Shown here in pieces: positions 1 to 4,977 of a stretch of DNA of 26,294 nucleotides; positions within the stretch are counted from its first letter, which is position 1; the number at the start of each line of letters is the position of its first letter. The position numbers were made by a program, and so were the translations under genes. Below the pieces are notes generated by a model. That model did not search any database. It saw only the letters and a program-made list of their open reading frames with translations, and was not told the DNA's origin. This DNA is from a virus, in the IMG/VR virus record IMGVR_UViG_3300032144_000038, positions 1 through 26,294 of that record, one strand, 5' to 3'.

Positions 1-36
1 TACCCGGCCCGAGCCCCCCGCACAGGCAGCATGAGC

Positions 37-68
37 GTCATGACAGTGCACGTGCAATAGCACGTGCA
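37..68. repeat. Palindromic site cluster at the left edge
   Basis: GTCATGAC at 37-44 is the same palindrome core that recurs at 289-296, 321-332 and 341-352. Next to it GCACGTGCA occurs twice (48-56 and 60-68), 12 bases apart, and each copy contains the palindrome GCACGTGC. No gene in the window starts just beside this cluster on either strand. It may be operators for a gene beyond the left edge or a far copy of the sites upstream of the RHH gene. Confidence 0.4.
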
Positions 69-72
69 AGCG

Positions 73-105
73 GATCCCCCGGTCTCACTGCGAGGCCGGG
101 GGGTC
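73..105 (-). terminator. Hairpin overlapping the end of the RHH gene
   Basis: GATCCCCCGG (73-82) pairs with CCGGGGGGTC (96-105), giving a 10-bp stem with one wobble pair and a 13-base loop. It overlaps the stop of the minus-strand gene ending at 85. There is no clear U-tract, so it is a terminator-like hairpin, not a textbook intrinsic terminator. Confidence 0.4.
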
Positions 106-276
106 TTCGCTTCCCGGCCTCGGCGGCAGCTCCCCCTTGCCGACATACCAGCGGATGAACTGGCGCAACACCTCGGAGCGTTCCTGGTCGCCCGCCTTCT
201 CCCCGAACTCGATCCAGAGGTCTTCGGGGCAGCGCACGGTCTGGCGGGGTGTCCCCTGCCCGGACCGGCCGCTCAT
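85..276 (-). CDS. Small ribbon-helix-helix (CopG/Arc-type) DNA-binding protein
   Basis: A 63-residue protein. The segment RQTVRCPEDLWIEFGEKAGD followed by SEVLRQFIRWYVG has the RHH layout: a short basic strand, a first helix, a polar turn and a second amphipathic helix. The tail is Pro/Arg-rich. RHH proteins act as dimeric repressors that bind short palindromes. I chose the ATG at 276 because the RHH fold begins soon after it. In-frame extension to ATG 327 or further would start inside the GTCATGAC palindromes and add unlike sequence. No strong ribosome site precedes either start. Three GTCATGAC palindromes lie within 80 bases upstream of the start, which suggests autorepression (inference). 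An alternative is a plasmid- or phage-type antitoxin without a visible toxin partner. Confidence 0.6.
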   Translation of the reverse strand: MSGRSGQGTPRQTVRCPEDLWIEFGEKAGDQERSEVLRQFIRWYVGKGELPPRPGSEDPPASQ

Positions 277-287
277 GCCGCCAAGGT

Positions 288-352
288 TGTCATGACGATC
301 TCCGCCCGAAGGGTTGCGCGCTGTCATGACAGGCAGTGTACTGTCATGACAG
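288..352 (-). promoter_or_regulatory. Operator array GTCATGAC upstream of the RHH gene
   Basis: Two perfect 12-base palindromes CTGTCATGACAG lie at 321-332 and 341-352, exactly 20 bases apart. A third core, GTCATGAC, is at 289-296. On the minus strand the spacer between the two perfect copies reads TACACT, a fair -10 element, so bound repressor would cover a promoter reading into the RHH gene. Sites spaced by about two helical turns are typical of cooperative RHH dimers. The pairing of protein and site is inferred from position only. Confidence 0.5.
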
Positions 353-390
353 GTGCGATGCGCGCCGAGCCGGTGAAACCGGCGCACAGA

Positions 391-426
391 CCGCCGGCCG
401 GATGCCGTTGAGGGCCCGGCCGGCGG
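391..426 (-). terminator. Hairpin after the TM2 gene
   Basis: CCGCCGGCCGG (391-401) is a perfect inverted repeat of CCGGCCGGCGG (416-426), an 11-bp stem with a 14-base loop, just downstream of the minus-strand stop at 437. It lacks a U-tract, as is common for actinobacterial terminators. Confidence 0.5.
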
Positions 427-436
427 GAACCCCCCG

Positions 437-679
437 CTAGTAGCCGCGGGTGTTGACCTGCCGGACGATCGTCGGGAGCCGGAAGCCGTCGACGATCCAG
501 CCGACCAGGAACAGCGCCACGGTGAACAGGTACAGCACGCCGGAGCCGGACCGGCGCAGGTAGAAGCGGTGACCGCCGAAGAACCCCGTGAACGCCCAGA
601 GGGCGTAGGCGACGCCGATGCTCCGGTTCGCGCCAGAATCGAGACGTACCGCGGTTGGCTGCGCAGGTGGTGTAGTCAT
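437..679 (-). CDS. TM2-domain membrane protein
   Basis: An 80-residue protein with a polar Pro/Thr-rich N-terminus of about 20 residues, followed by a TM2 domain. The first membrane helix contains VAYALWAFTGFFGGHRFYL, then comes a short charged turn with Arg-Arg, then the second helix around VLYLFTVALFLVGWIVDGFR. The GGHRFYL element and the WIVDGFR ending are characteristic of TM2 (PF05154) proteins. ATG 679 is preferred because it leaves a normal short N-terminal tail; an upstream in-frame extension to 826 overlaps the next gene and has no family similarity. TM2 proteins are common in actinobacteria and occasionally carried by phages, and their role is not established. It may modify the host membrane during lysogeny (inference). 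Confidence 0.75.
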   Translation of the reverse strand: MTTPPAQPTAVRLDSGANRSIGVAYALWAFTGFFGGHRFYLRRSGSGVLYLFTVALFLVGWIVDGFRLPTIVRQVNTRGY

Positions 680-710
680 GGCGTCCACCGTGGCGGCCGG
701 GTGGGTGTGA

Positions 711-890
711 TCAGATCGGCCGAACGGGCTGGGCCCGATCCTCCATCGGGTCCTCGGCCGTGGGGGCGTACCGCTGCATGTCGTCGGCCATGATGTCGGC
801 CTCGAGGTAGACCGCGGGGGCGTCACCGGGGTCGCGGGCGATCGCGTCGGCGAGAAGGTCGACGAGGGAGCGGCGGCGCAGGCGGATCAC
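711..890 (-). CDS. Small hypothetical protein coupled to the HTH gene
   Basis: A 59-residue protein that starts with GTG at 890, overlapping the stop of the HTH gene in a GTGA tetranucleotide. It has a basic N-terminus (IRLRRRSLVDLLADAIARDP) followed by an acidic, Met-rich stretch (YLEADIMADDMQRYAP). No family is recognised. The coupling says it is made together with the HTH protein. It could be a partner modulating the regulator or simply a small early-gene product. Confidence 0.5.
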   Translation of the reverse strand: MIRLRRRSLVDLLADAIARDPGDAPAVYLEADIMADDMQRYAPTAEDPMEDRAQPVRPI

Positions 891-1105
891 GCCGCCGCCC
901 TCTTCTTCCCCCGCCCCGGCCGGGAAGTCTTCCATGCGTCGAGTTGGGCCGTGGTCCACACGGGCAGCGCGTGGCCGCCTTGGACCTCACGGCGCACGGG
1001 CGCCGGGGCCTGGCCGCGAGCCACGTAGGGGCGCCAGGCGTTGAGGCTGACGCCCACGTAGTCGGCGGCCTCGGCGTTGCCGACGAGTTCCCTCACGCGC
1101 ACCAC
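887..1105 (-). CDS. Helix-turn-helix DNA-binding protein (excisionase/MerR-like)
   Basis: A 72-residue protein. The N-terminal segment ELVGNAEAADYVGVSLNAW resembles the winged-helix HTH of phage Xis/AlpA/HTH_17 proteins, in which 'tAEvAeyLGVs..t' forms the turn. It is followed by a wing-like stretch ending LPVWTTAQLDAWKTSR, also typical of the family, and a Lys/Arg-rich tail. The start is a tandem GTG-GTG at 1105/1102 with no clear Shine-Dalgarno sequence, and an imperfect operator (1108-1123) touches it directly, suggesting autoregulation. Without an integrase in the window I cannot tell an excisionase from a transcriptional regulator. The gene is coupled (GTGA) to the 59-residue gene downstream. 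Confidence 0.6.
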   Translation of the reverse strand: MVRVRELVGNAEAADYVGVSLNAWRPYVARGQAPAPVRREVQGGHALPVWTTAQLDAWKTSRPGRGKKRAAA

Positions 1106-1107
1106 GG

Positions 1108-1149
1108 TACACCGCGTGGGGTATGCGTGCAGTTACACCGCGCGGTGTG
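1108..1149. promoter_or_regulatory. Two TACACCG-N2-CGGTGTA operator sites
   Basis: Site A, 1108-1123, is TACACCG-CG-TGGGGTA (5 of 7 right-arm bases match). Site B, 1134-1149, is TACACCG-CG-CGGTGTG (6 of 7 match). Both lie between the start of the minus-strand HTH gene and the plus-strand promoter at 1203-1231, which holds a third, best-matching copy. The repeated 16-base palindrome indicates a dimeric regulator, plausibly the adjacent HTH protein (inference). Confidence 0.55.
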
Positions 1150-1202
1150 ACCAAAGTCACAGGAGATTCGCGGGACGGCGAGTGCTTCCCGATCGTTCTA
1201 CC

Positions 1203-1231
1203 TTGCAGAGATACACCGTGCGGTGTACTGT
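1203..1231 (+). promoter_or_regulatory. Plus-strand promoter with an operator in the spacer
   Basis: The -35 candidate TTGCAG (1203-1208) and -10 candidate TACTGT (1226-1231) are separated by exactly 17 bases. The palindrome TACACCG-TG-CGGTGTA (1212-1227) fills the spacer and overlaps the -10, so a bound protein would block or remodel RNA polymerase. The nearest plus-strand gene with a good ribosome site starts at 1526, leaving a leader of about 290 bases. No further convincing gene is seen in 1232-1525. Confidence 0.5.
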
Positions 1232-1525
1232 AGAGGTACAACCACATAGCCGAGACCCACACCGGAACCCCCGCTCATCACCGGGCCCGTGAACCAGGGG
1301 CACAGCGATCCAGGTAGCCCACGCCGGGCGGGAGAAGACCGGCACCGCCCCCGAGGCAGACGACACCGCGCCAACGCGCGACCGGCGCCCGGGGGCCAAG
1401 GACCCGCGAGATGCCTTCACGGCAGTCCGCTACGACCGCAGGGACGTAAGGCCACAGCGCAGCTGCAACGCTGCGGGGTCCACTCCCGCACCCCAACCGG
1501 GGGTGCCAGTCCGAGGGAGACGGAC

Positions 1526-1738
1526 ATGGAGCAGATCGACATCAGCGTGAACACCCAGCCGGGCGTCCGGGCAGCATTCGACCCCGCCGGCCTGGTGACC
1601 GTCGTCCGCGAGCCCGGCAGCACCCTGGTGCAGCTGGTCGTGAACGAGGGCAACGGGCAGACGGCGACCGTCTGGCTGGACTACACGCAGGTGACCGAGG
1701 CGATGGTCGCGCTTGGCGCGGCCGCCGCAGCGCTCTGA
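1526..1738 (+). CDS. Small hypothetical protein
   Basis: A 70-residue protein with a balanced, soluble composition and alternating hydrophobic residues suggestive of a small beta-rich fold (LVTVVREPGSTLVQLVVNEG, then TATVWLDYTQVTEAMVAL). GAGGGAG at 1512-1518 is a strong ribosome binding site for the ATG at 1526, so the longer in-frame extension back to 1289 is rejected. I do not recognise a family. A GC-rich hairpin follows the stop, making it a separate transcription unit or the first gene of a unit with the DUF2637 gene. Confidence 0.6.
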   Translation: MEQIDISVNTQPGVRAAFDPAGLVTVVREPGSTLVQLVVNEGNGQTATVWLDYTQVTEAMVALGAAAAAL

Positions 1739-1746
1739 AGCACGAC

Positions 1747-1773
1747 GGCCGGGGCGGGGCAACCGCCCCGGCC
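1747..1773 (+). terminator. GC-rich hairpin after the 70-residue gene
   Basis: GGCCGGGGCGG (1747-1757) pairs perfectly with CCGCCCCGGCC (1763-1773) around a 5-base loop, beginning 9 bases after the stop at 1738. There is no U-tract. It is likely a partial terminator or an mRNA stabiliser. Confidence 0.5.
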
Positions 1774-1849
1774 AGCACCACCCCGACTAGAGCGAAACCC
1801 ATGCTGGCAGCGCATCGCGCGCCCGGGTCCGGTGGCTGAGTGGCCACCG

Positions 1850-1865
1850 CCGACGAGCTCGTCGG
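1850..1865 (+). promoter_or_regulatory. Perfect 16-base palindrome before the DUF2637 gene
   Basis: CCGACGAGCTCGTCGG is a perfect palindrome ending about 8 bases before the ribosome site GGGAGG of the gene starting at 1883. GGTGGC/GCCACC forms another small stem just upstream. It could be an operator or an mRNA structure gating translation; nothing in the window favours one over the other. Confidence 0.35.
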
Positions 1866-1882
1866 GGACATTGGGAGGACCA

Positions 1883-2458
1883 ATGCAGAGCAACACTCGC
1901 AGCACATGGCGCCGGATCGGCTACGCGATCAGCTTCCTGATCGTGGCCGGCGTCGCCGCCTACGTCAGCTTCGGCCACATCTACGAGGTGGCCATCCTCG
2001 CCCACCAGCCGCGGCCCCTGGCCACGGCGATCCCGCTCTCGGTGGACGGTCTCATGCTCATCGCCACTCTGGCGTTGGCTGAGGACAAGGCGGCAAACAG
2101 GATGCCCCGCGGTTGGGCCCGCGCGGCGTTCTGGCTCGGCGCGGCCGTTTCGGTCGCCGCCAACCTGGCTTCGACTCTGGTCCACTATGGACCGCAGCCG
2201 CTCGACCTGGCCGTAGCCGGGTGGGCGCCGATCGCTCTGCTCGTGGCAATCGAGGTCGTGGCCAAGCCGGGCAAGCCCAAGGCGGAGACGCCTGCACCGG
2301 CCATTTCGGAGGTCACCGCGGATGACGCGGCGGCGCCGGAGCTCCCCGAAGCGCCGGTCTCACCGGCAGTCGGGAGCACCAAGCGGGCTCCGTACGGCCC
2401 CCGCAAGGGCGACTCGTACAGTGAGCGTCACGACCGGCGCAAGCGCACCGGGAAGTAG
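1883..2458 (+). CDS. DUF2637 integral membrane protein (SpdA-like)
   Basis: A 191-residue protein. Four hydrophobic helices lie at about residues 12-30, 47-66, 81-101 and 108-127. Between the first two is the DUF2637 (PF10935) signature: SFGHIYEVAILAHQ, then PLSVDGLMLIATLALAE. The C-terminal 60 residues are a polar Pro/Ala/Glu-rich tail ending in a basic cluster (HDRRKRTGK). DUF2637 proteins occur widely in actinobacterial mobile elements, including the SpdA-type spread proteins of conjugative elements, and in phages; their biochemical role is unknown. GGGAGG a few bases before ATG 1883 fixes the start, so the track-like extension to 1832 is rejected. The gene stands alone between hairpins, facing the late operon. 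Confidence 0.8.
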   Translation: MQSNTRSTWRRIGYAISFLIVAGVAAYVSFGHIYEVAILAHQPRPLATAIPLSVDGLMLIATLALAEDKAANRMPRGWARAAFWLGAAVSVAANLASTLVHYGPQPLDLAVAGWAPIALLVAIEVVAKPGKPKAETPAPAISEVTADDAAAPELPEAPVSPAVGSTKRAPYGPRKGDSYSERHDRRKRTGK

Positions 2459-2462
2459 AATG

Positions 2463-2483
2463 GCCGGACCCGAGCAGTCCGGC
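2463..2483 (+). other. Small hairpin after the DUF2637 stop
   Basis: GCCGGAC (2463-2469) pairs with GTCCGGC (2477-2483), a 7-bp stem with a 7-base loop starting 4 bases after the stop. It precedes the stronger terminator at 2510-2550 and may protect the 3' end of the transcript. Confidence 0.4.
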
Positions 2484-2509
2484 TAACCGCTCGGTAGCAA
2501 GCACAAAGC

Positions 2510-2550
2510 AGCCCCCCAGGCGCCGTTTAGCCGGCAGCGCCTGGGGGGCT
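2510..2550 (+). terminator. Strong rho-independent terminator
   Basis: A perfect 14-bp stem (2510-2523 with 2537-2550, core GCCCCCCAGGCGC) is followed by TTCTTTAT, an unusually clear U-tract for this GC content. It terminates the plus-strand unit ending at 2458. The 2551-2610 gap that follows is AT-rich and holds no gene. Confidence 0.85.
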
Positions 2551-2610
2551 TTCTTTATGTCTAAAGTGGACTATCGAATGGCCGAAAGTCCTTGTGGGAC
2601 AACGAAAAGA

Positions 2611-2640
2611 ACCGCCCCTGACCCGTAGGTCAGGGGCGGT
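2611..2640 (-). terminator. Terminator of the late operon
   Basis: ACCGCCCCTGACC (2611-2623) pairs perfectly with GGTCAGGGGCGGT (2628-2640) around a 4-base loop. On the minus strand the stem is followed by TCTTTTCGTT. It lies 36 bases after the last late-operon gene and converges with the plus-strand terminator at 2510-2550. Confidence 0.85.
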
Positions 2641-2676
2641 CCCGTTTCGAAGCCTGGCCTCGTAGCCTTAGCCAGT

Positions 2677-2778
2677 CTACGCCGGCCAGTGCTCCGGGGC
2701 GCACGCCGCGCTCAACGCCGCCACGGCCAAGACCAGGCCGAGCACACGCGCCGCGACACAGTGGAGGGTGGCGGTCAT
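2677..2778 (-). CDS. Tiny membrane or exported peptide at the end of the late operon
   Basis: A 33-residue ORF starting with ATG at 2778, overlapping the previous stop in ATGA. It consists of a short N-terminus, one hydrophobic segment (ARVLGLVLAVAALSAAC) and a short polar tail (APEHWPA). The Ser-Ala-Ala-Cys at the end of the hydrophobic segment faintly resembles a lipoprotein cleavage site, but the usual Leu at -3 is absent. Its place after holin-like genes would suit a lysis accessory protein of the Rz1/spanin type or another holin factor, but that is inference from position. The stop is followed directly by the late terminator. Confidence 0.4.
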   Translation of the reverse strand: MTATLHCVAARVLGLVLAVAALSAACAPEHWPA

Positions 2779-3005
2779 TCGTCGTTGTCCTCGAGCACGT
2801 TGCGCTCCTCGATGAGCTGGGCGTACCGCAGCATCCCCAGCCGCTTCGTGAACGAGATCGCCGAGTGGATGAACCGCATACGCCCCTCGCCACCGCCGAG
2901 GTCCGTCAGTAGCAGCACGATCGCGCCTTCGAGAAGTTCGCCCTCTTCGAGCTCGACCTTGATGTCCAGTCCGTCGAGGATGGGACCGACCGGCTGCCCG
3001 CTCAC
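2775..3005 (-). CDS. Small acidic hypothetical protein of the lysis region
   Basis: A 76-residue protein starting with GTG at 3005 in a GTGA overlap with the stop of the 77-residue holin-like gene. It is acidic in the first half (DIKVELEEGELLEGAIVLLL) and ends in a helical, charged region (LRYAQLIEERNVLEDNDE). There is no membrane helix long enough to span a bilayer. I do not recognise a family. The tight coupling on both sides supports it as a real gene; longer in-frame forms reaching 3281 run antisense-like through the neighbour and are rejected. Confidence 0.55.
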   Translation of the reverse strand: MSGQPVGPILDGLDIKVELEEGELLEGAIVLLLTDLGGGEGRMRFIHSAISFTKRLGMLRYAQLIEERNVLEDNDE

Positions 3006-3235
3006 GGCTGGGTGCCATTCCGCGACGGACGCACCGCGGCAGGCTTGGCCCCGTTCGGTACGGCGTAGGTGGCGACCGCCACCGCCAGCGCGGTGCTGAC
3101 GATCTCGACCCACTCCCCGATCGTCACACCGTCGGCGAGTGCGCTCTTGAACATGAGCACCGCAGCGCCGACGCCAGCCGCCACAGCCTTCGCGCGCGGG
3201 GCCATCCACTCGGCGAGCGCCTGCAACGTCTTCAT
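3002..3235 (-). CDS. Holin-like small membrane protein
   Basis: A 77-residue protein with two hydrophobic helices at about residues 16-33 and 42-60, linked by ADGVTIGEWVEI and followed by YAVPNG and a basic tail. The ADG-(I/V)T-x-x-EW linker and the YAVPN ending are the recurrent pattern of small putative holins found beside lysins in actinobacteriophages. GAGGTGA precedes ATG 3235 at good spacing. With the 83-residue membrane protein upstream it makes a pair of two-helix proteins, so one may be holin and the other an antiholin or a second holin. The lytic role is inferred from topology and position. Confidence 0.65.
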   Translation of the reverse strand: MKTLQALAEWMAPRAKAVAAGVGAAVLMFKSALADGVTIGEWVEIVSTALAVAVATYAVPNGAKPAAVRPSRNGTQP

Positions 3236-3309
3236 GGCACTTCACCTCATCCGTTCGTATGAGTTTGCCGATATGGGACATTCAGAACATCGGATACGTG
3301 CGTGAGCAA

Positions 3310-3561
3310 TCAGCCCTTGCCCTTGCCGTTGCCGCGCAACTTCGTCCACGCGCCGAGAGCGCCACCGACGACCGTGCTGACGGCCAGCGCGAGCACCGTC
3401 GCATCACTCGCCCGGGTCAGCGACCACACCAGGAAGCAGAACGCGACCGTGGCGCAGATGATGGCCGTTATCGCCACGGGCGGGTGCAAGGTGACCGCTC
3501 TCCATATCTCGTTGAGCCGTGGAAGTGTGAGAACGCCGAGCGGCGGGTCCACCGTCGCCAT
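3310..3561 (-). CDS. Two-helix membrane protein, candidate holin
   Basis: An 83-residue protein: a soluble N-terminus, hydrophobic helices at about residues 28-48 (VAITAIICATVAFCFLVW) and 53-73, and a Gly/Lys tail (RGNGKGKG). GGAG lies 7 bases before the ATG at 3561, four bases downstream of the lysin stop, so the longer form from 3606 that overlaps the lysin is unlikely. The short length, two transmembrane helices and positive C-terminus match class II holins. It directly follows the lysin gene. Confidence 0.65.
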   Translation of the reverse strand: MATVDPPLGVLTLPRLNEIWRAVTLHPPVAITAIICATVAFCFLVWSLTRASDATVLALAVSTVVGGALGAWTKLRGNGKGKG

Positions 3562-3565
3562 GCCG

Positions 3566-4453
3566 CTACTCCTGCTCGGCGCGCTGCGCGCCCTCGAACG
3601 CCGCATCCTCCAGCGTCTCCGCGAACCCCGGCGACGCGAGCAGCGCAGCGGCGACAGCCTCGGCGTCCACCGGCGCAGGCGCGGCCTCCACCGTCACCGG
3701 CAGCAGCCGGACCGGCACCCGCGGAATCCGGATGTGCGGCGCCGCCGCGATGACCTCGTTGCTGCACTGCGCCCGGGTGTGTACGGCCCACTGCGCCGCC
3801 GACGTGCCCGGCCCGGACCACTTCCCGGACAGCACCCAGCCGACGTCGCCGACGCCGTTGGGCAGGCCGGTCAGGTCCAGGCGCCGCACCCGGTCACCGG
3901 ACCAGGCGTAGAAGGTGCCGGGGTTGTCGGCGTCCTCGATGACGGTGATCACGTCGCGTCCCTTCCTCGTTGCCTTGCCCGGCACCAGCTCCCACGAGCC
4001 GAGCGACGTCTTCAGGTGGTCGGTGCGGATCGATAGGTGGATGTGGCCGTCGTGGTCGTCCGCGGGCTTGGCGACCCAGTTGCTGCGCACGCTGTGGCTC
4101 TTGCGGCGCCAGATCATGTACTTCAGCCACGGCATCCGCCCGGCCTCGGCCTCCGCCAGCCAGTAGGGGAACAGCACTTCGCAGTCCACGCCGAGATCAG
4201 GGCGGTGCATGATGTCCGTCGCGCACACGATCCAGCCGGGTAGCGGGTCCGGCCATGGGGTGTTGCTGAACGGGGTGTGATCGAGCGGGTTGACCGCCTG
4301 GTAGTGCGCATCGTCGGCGTGCCACGAGAACAGGTGCGCCTTGGCGGCCTCGGGGTAGGCGTCGTTCATCCGCTCGACGATCTCGCGGATCGGCTGCGCA
4401 GGCGCCAGCGGACGGCCGAGCGCGTTCCACTCCTGGTACCGCTTGGTCGCCAT
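3566..4453 (-). CDS. Endolysin-like LAS-type metallopeptidase
   Basis: A 295-residue protein. An N-terminal helical segment (residues 1-45) is followed by a LAS/VanY-like region. The AxD-type motif is in CATDIMHR (A78-T79-D80), and the C-terminal metal ligand motif is in DGHIHLSI (H137-x-H139). Between them lies a conserved-looking WLKYMIWRRKSHSVRSNW stretch, as in actinophage lysins that use a D-Ala-D-Ala carboxypeptidase-like fold. The expected activity is cleavage of peptidoglycan peptide cross-links. The residues after about 150 (to 295) hold a beta-rich segment and an Ala/Pro-rich tail with no recognised cell-wall-binding repeat. GAGGAGG precedes ATG 4453. It sits between tail genes and holin-like genes, as expected for a lysin, although a virion-associated lysin is also possible. 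Confidence 0.7.
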   Translation of the reverse strand: MATKRYQEWNALGRPLAPAQPIREIVERMNDAYPEAAKAHLFSWHADDAHYQAVNPLDHTPFSNTPWPDPLPGWIVCATDIMHRPDLGVDCEVLFPYWLAEAEAGRMPWLKYMIWRRKSHSVRSNWVAKPADDHDGHIHLSIRTDHLKTSLGSWELVPGKATRKGRDVITVIEDADNPGTFYAWSGDRVRRLDLTGLPNGVGDVGWVLSGKWSGPGTSAAQWAVHTRAQCSNEVIAAAPHIRIPRVPVRLLPVTVEAAPAPVDAEAVAAALLASPGFAETLEDAAFEGAQRAEQE

Positions 4454-4462
4454 GCTGCCTCC

Positions 4463-4969
4463 TCAGTTCCCGACGCGGTAGCAGGACAGCCACGCCTGGA
4501 GCGTGCCGGACGCGGCCATGTCCGCCAGGATCTGGACCGTGAACGTGTCACCGGCCGCCAGCGGGATCGCGGGGACCGCAACGGAGGCGATGTCGCCCAG
4601 CGCCTCTATCGGTGACCGGTAGGTCGGCGCCACGCCGGTGACGGCCGAGGTGACGGAGAGGTGGATCAGCCCGCGGGCGGCGGAGGAGAGGAGTCCGCTG
4701 TTGTCGCACGCGGCCGTGATGGCGTACAGCCCGCCCTTGCCGGTGGGGATGGTGACGACGGTCGGTGTGCCGATGGCCCAGAAACCGTCGGTGTCCTCGT
4801 CTTCGGTGTCCCACGACACGGTGGCGAGGGTGTTATCCGTGAGGGTCTGGGTTGCGACGCGGCGCAGGCGGACGCCGACGCGGGTCCCTAGGGACACGAC
4901 CTCGTTACGCACCGAGGTCAGCTTGCTCGCGGGCAGCCGCGAGTGCGCAGTGAACGTGGGCAGAGTCAT
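4463..4969 (-). CDS. Minor tail / receptor-binding protein, jelly-roll type
   Basis: A 168-residue protein. After a 40-residue N-terminus with VVSLGTRVGVRLRR, it shows the pattern of C1q/TNF-like jelly-roll domains often found at phage tail tips: VSWDTEDEDTDGFW (51-64), TIPTGKGGLYAITA (about 73-86), later GDTFTVQI, and a terminal strand AWLSCYRVGN. Such domains usually trimerise and bind host surface structures. GGAGG lies 4 bases before ATG 4969, and the gene follows the large minor tail protein by 8 bases. Its exact role (receptor binding or baseplate decoration) is inferred. Confidence 0.65.
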   Translation of the reverse strand: MTLPTFTAHSRLPASKLTSVRNEVVSLGTRVGVRLRRVATQTLTDNTLATVSWDTEDEDTDGFWAIGTPTVVTIPTGKGGLYAITAACDNSGLLSSAARGLIHLSVTSAVTGVAPTYRSPIEALGDIASVAVPAIPLAAGDTFTVQILADMAASGTLQAWLSCYRVGN

Positions 4970-4977
4970 CCGGCCTC

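Noticed and set aside
1157-1420. An 87-residue minus-strand ORF in the leader region
   Set aside because: It has no ribosome site, crosses the promoter and operator region, and is antisense to a frame with stronger third-position bias.
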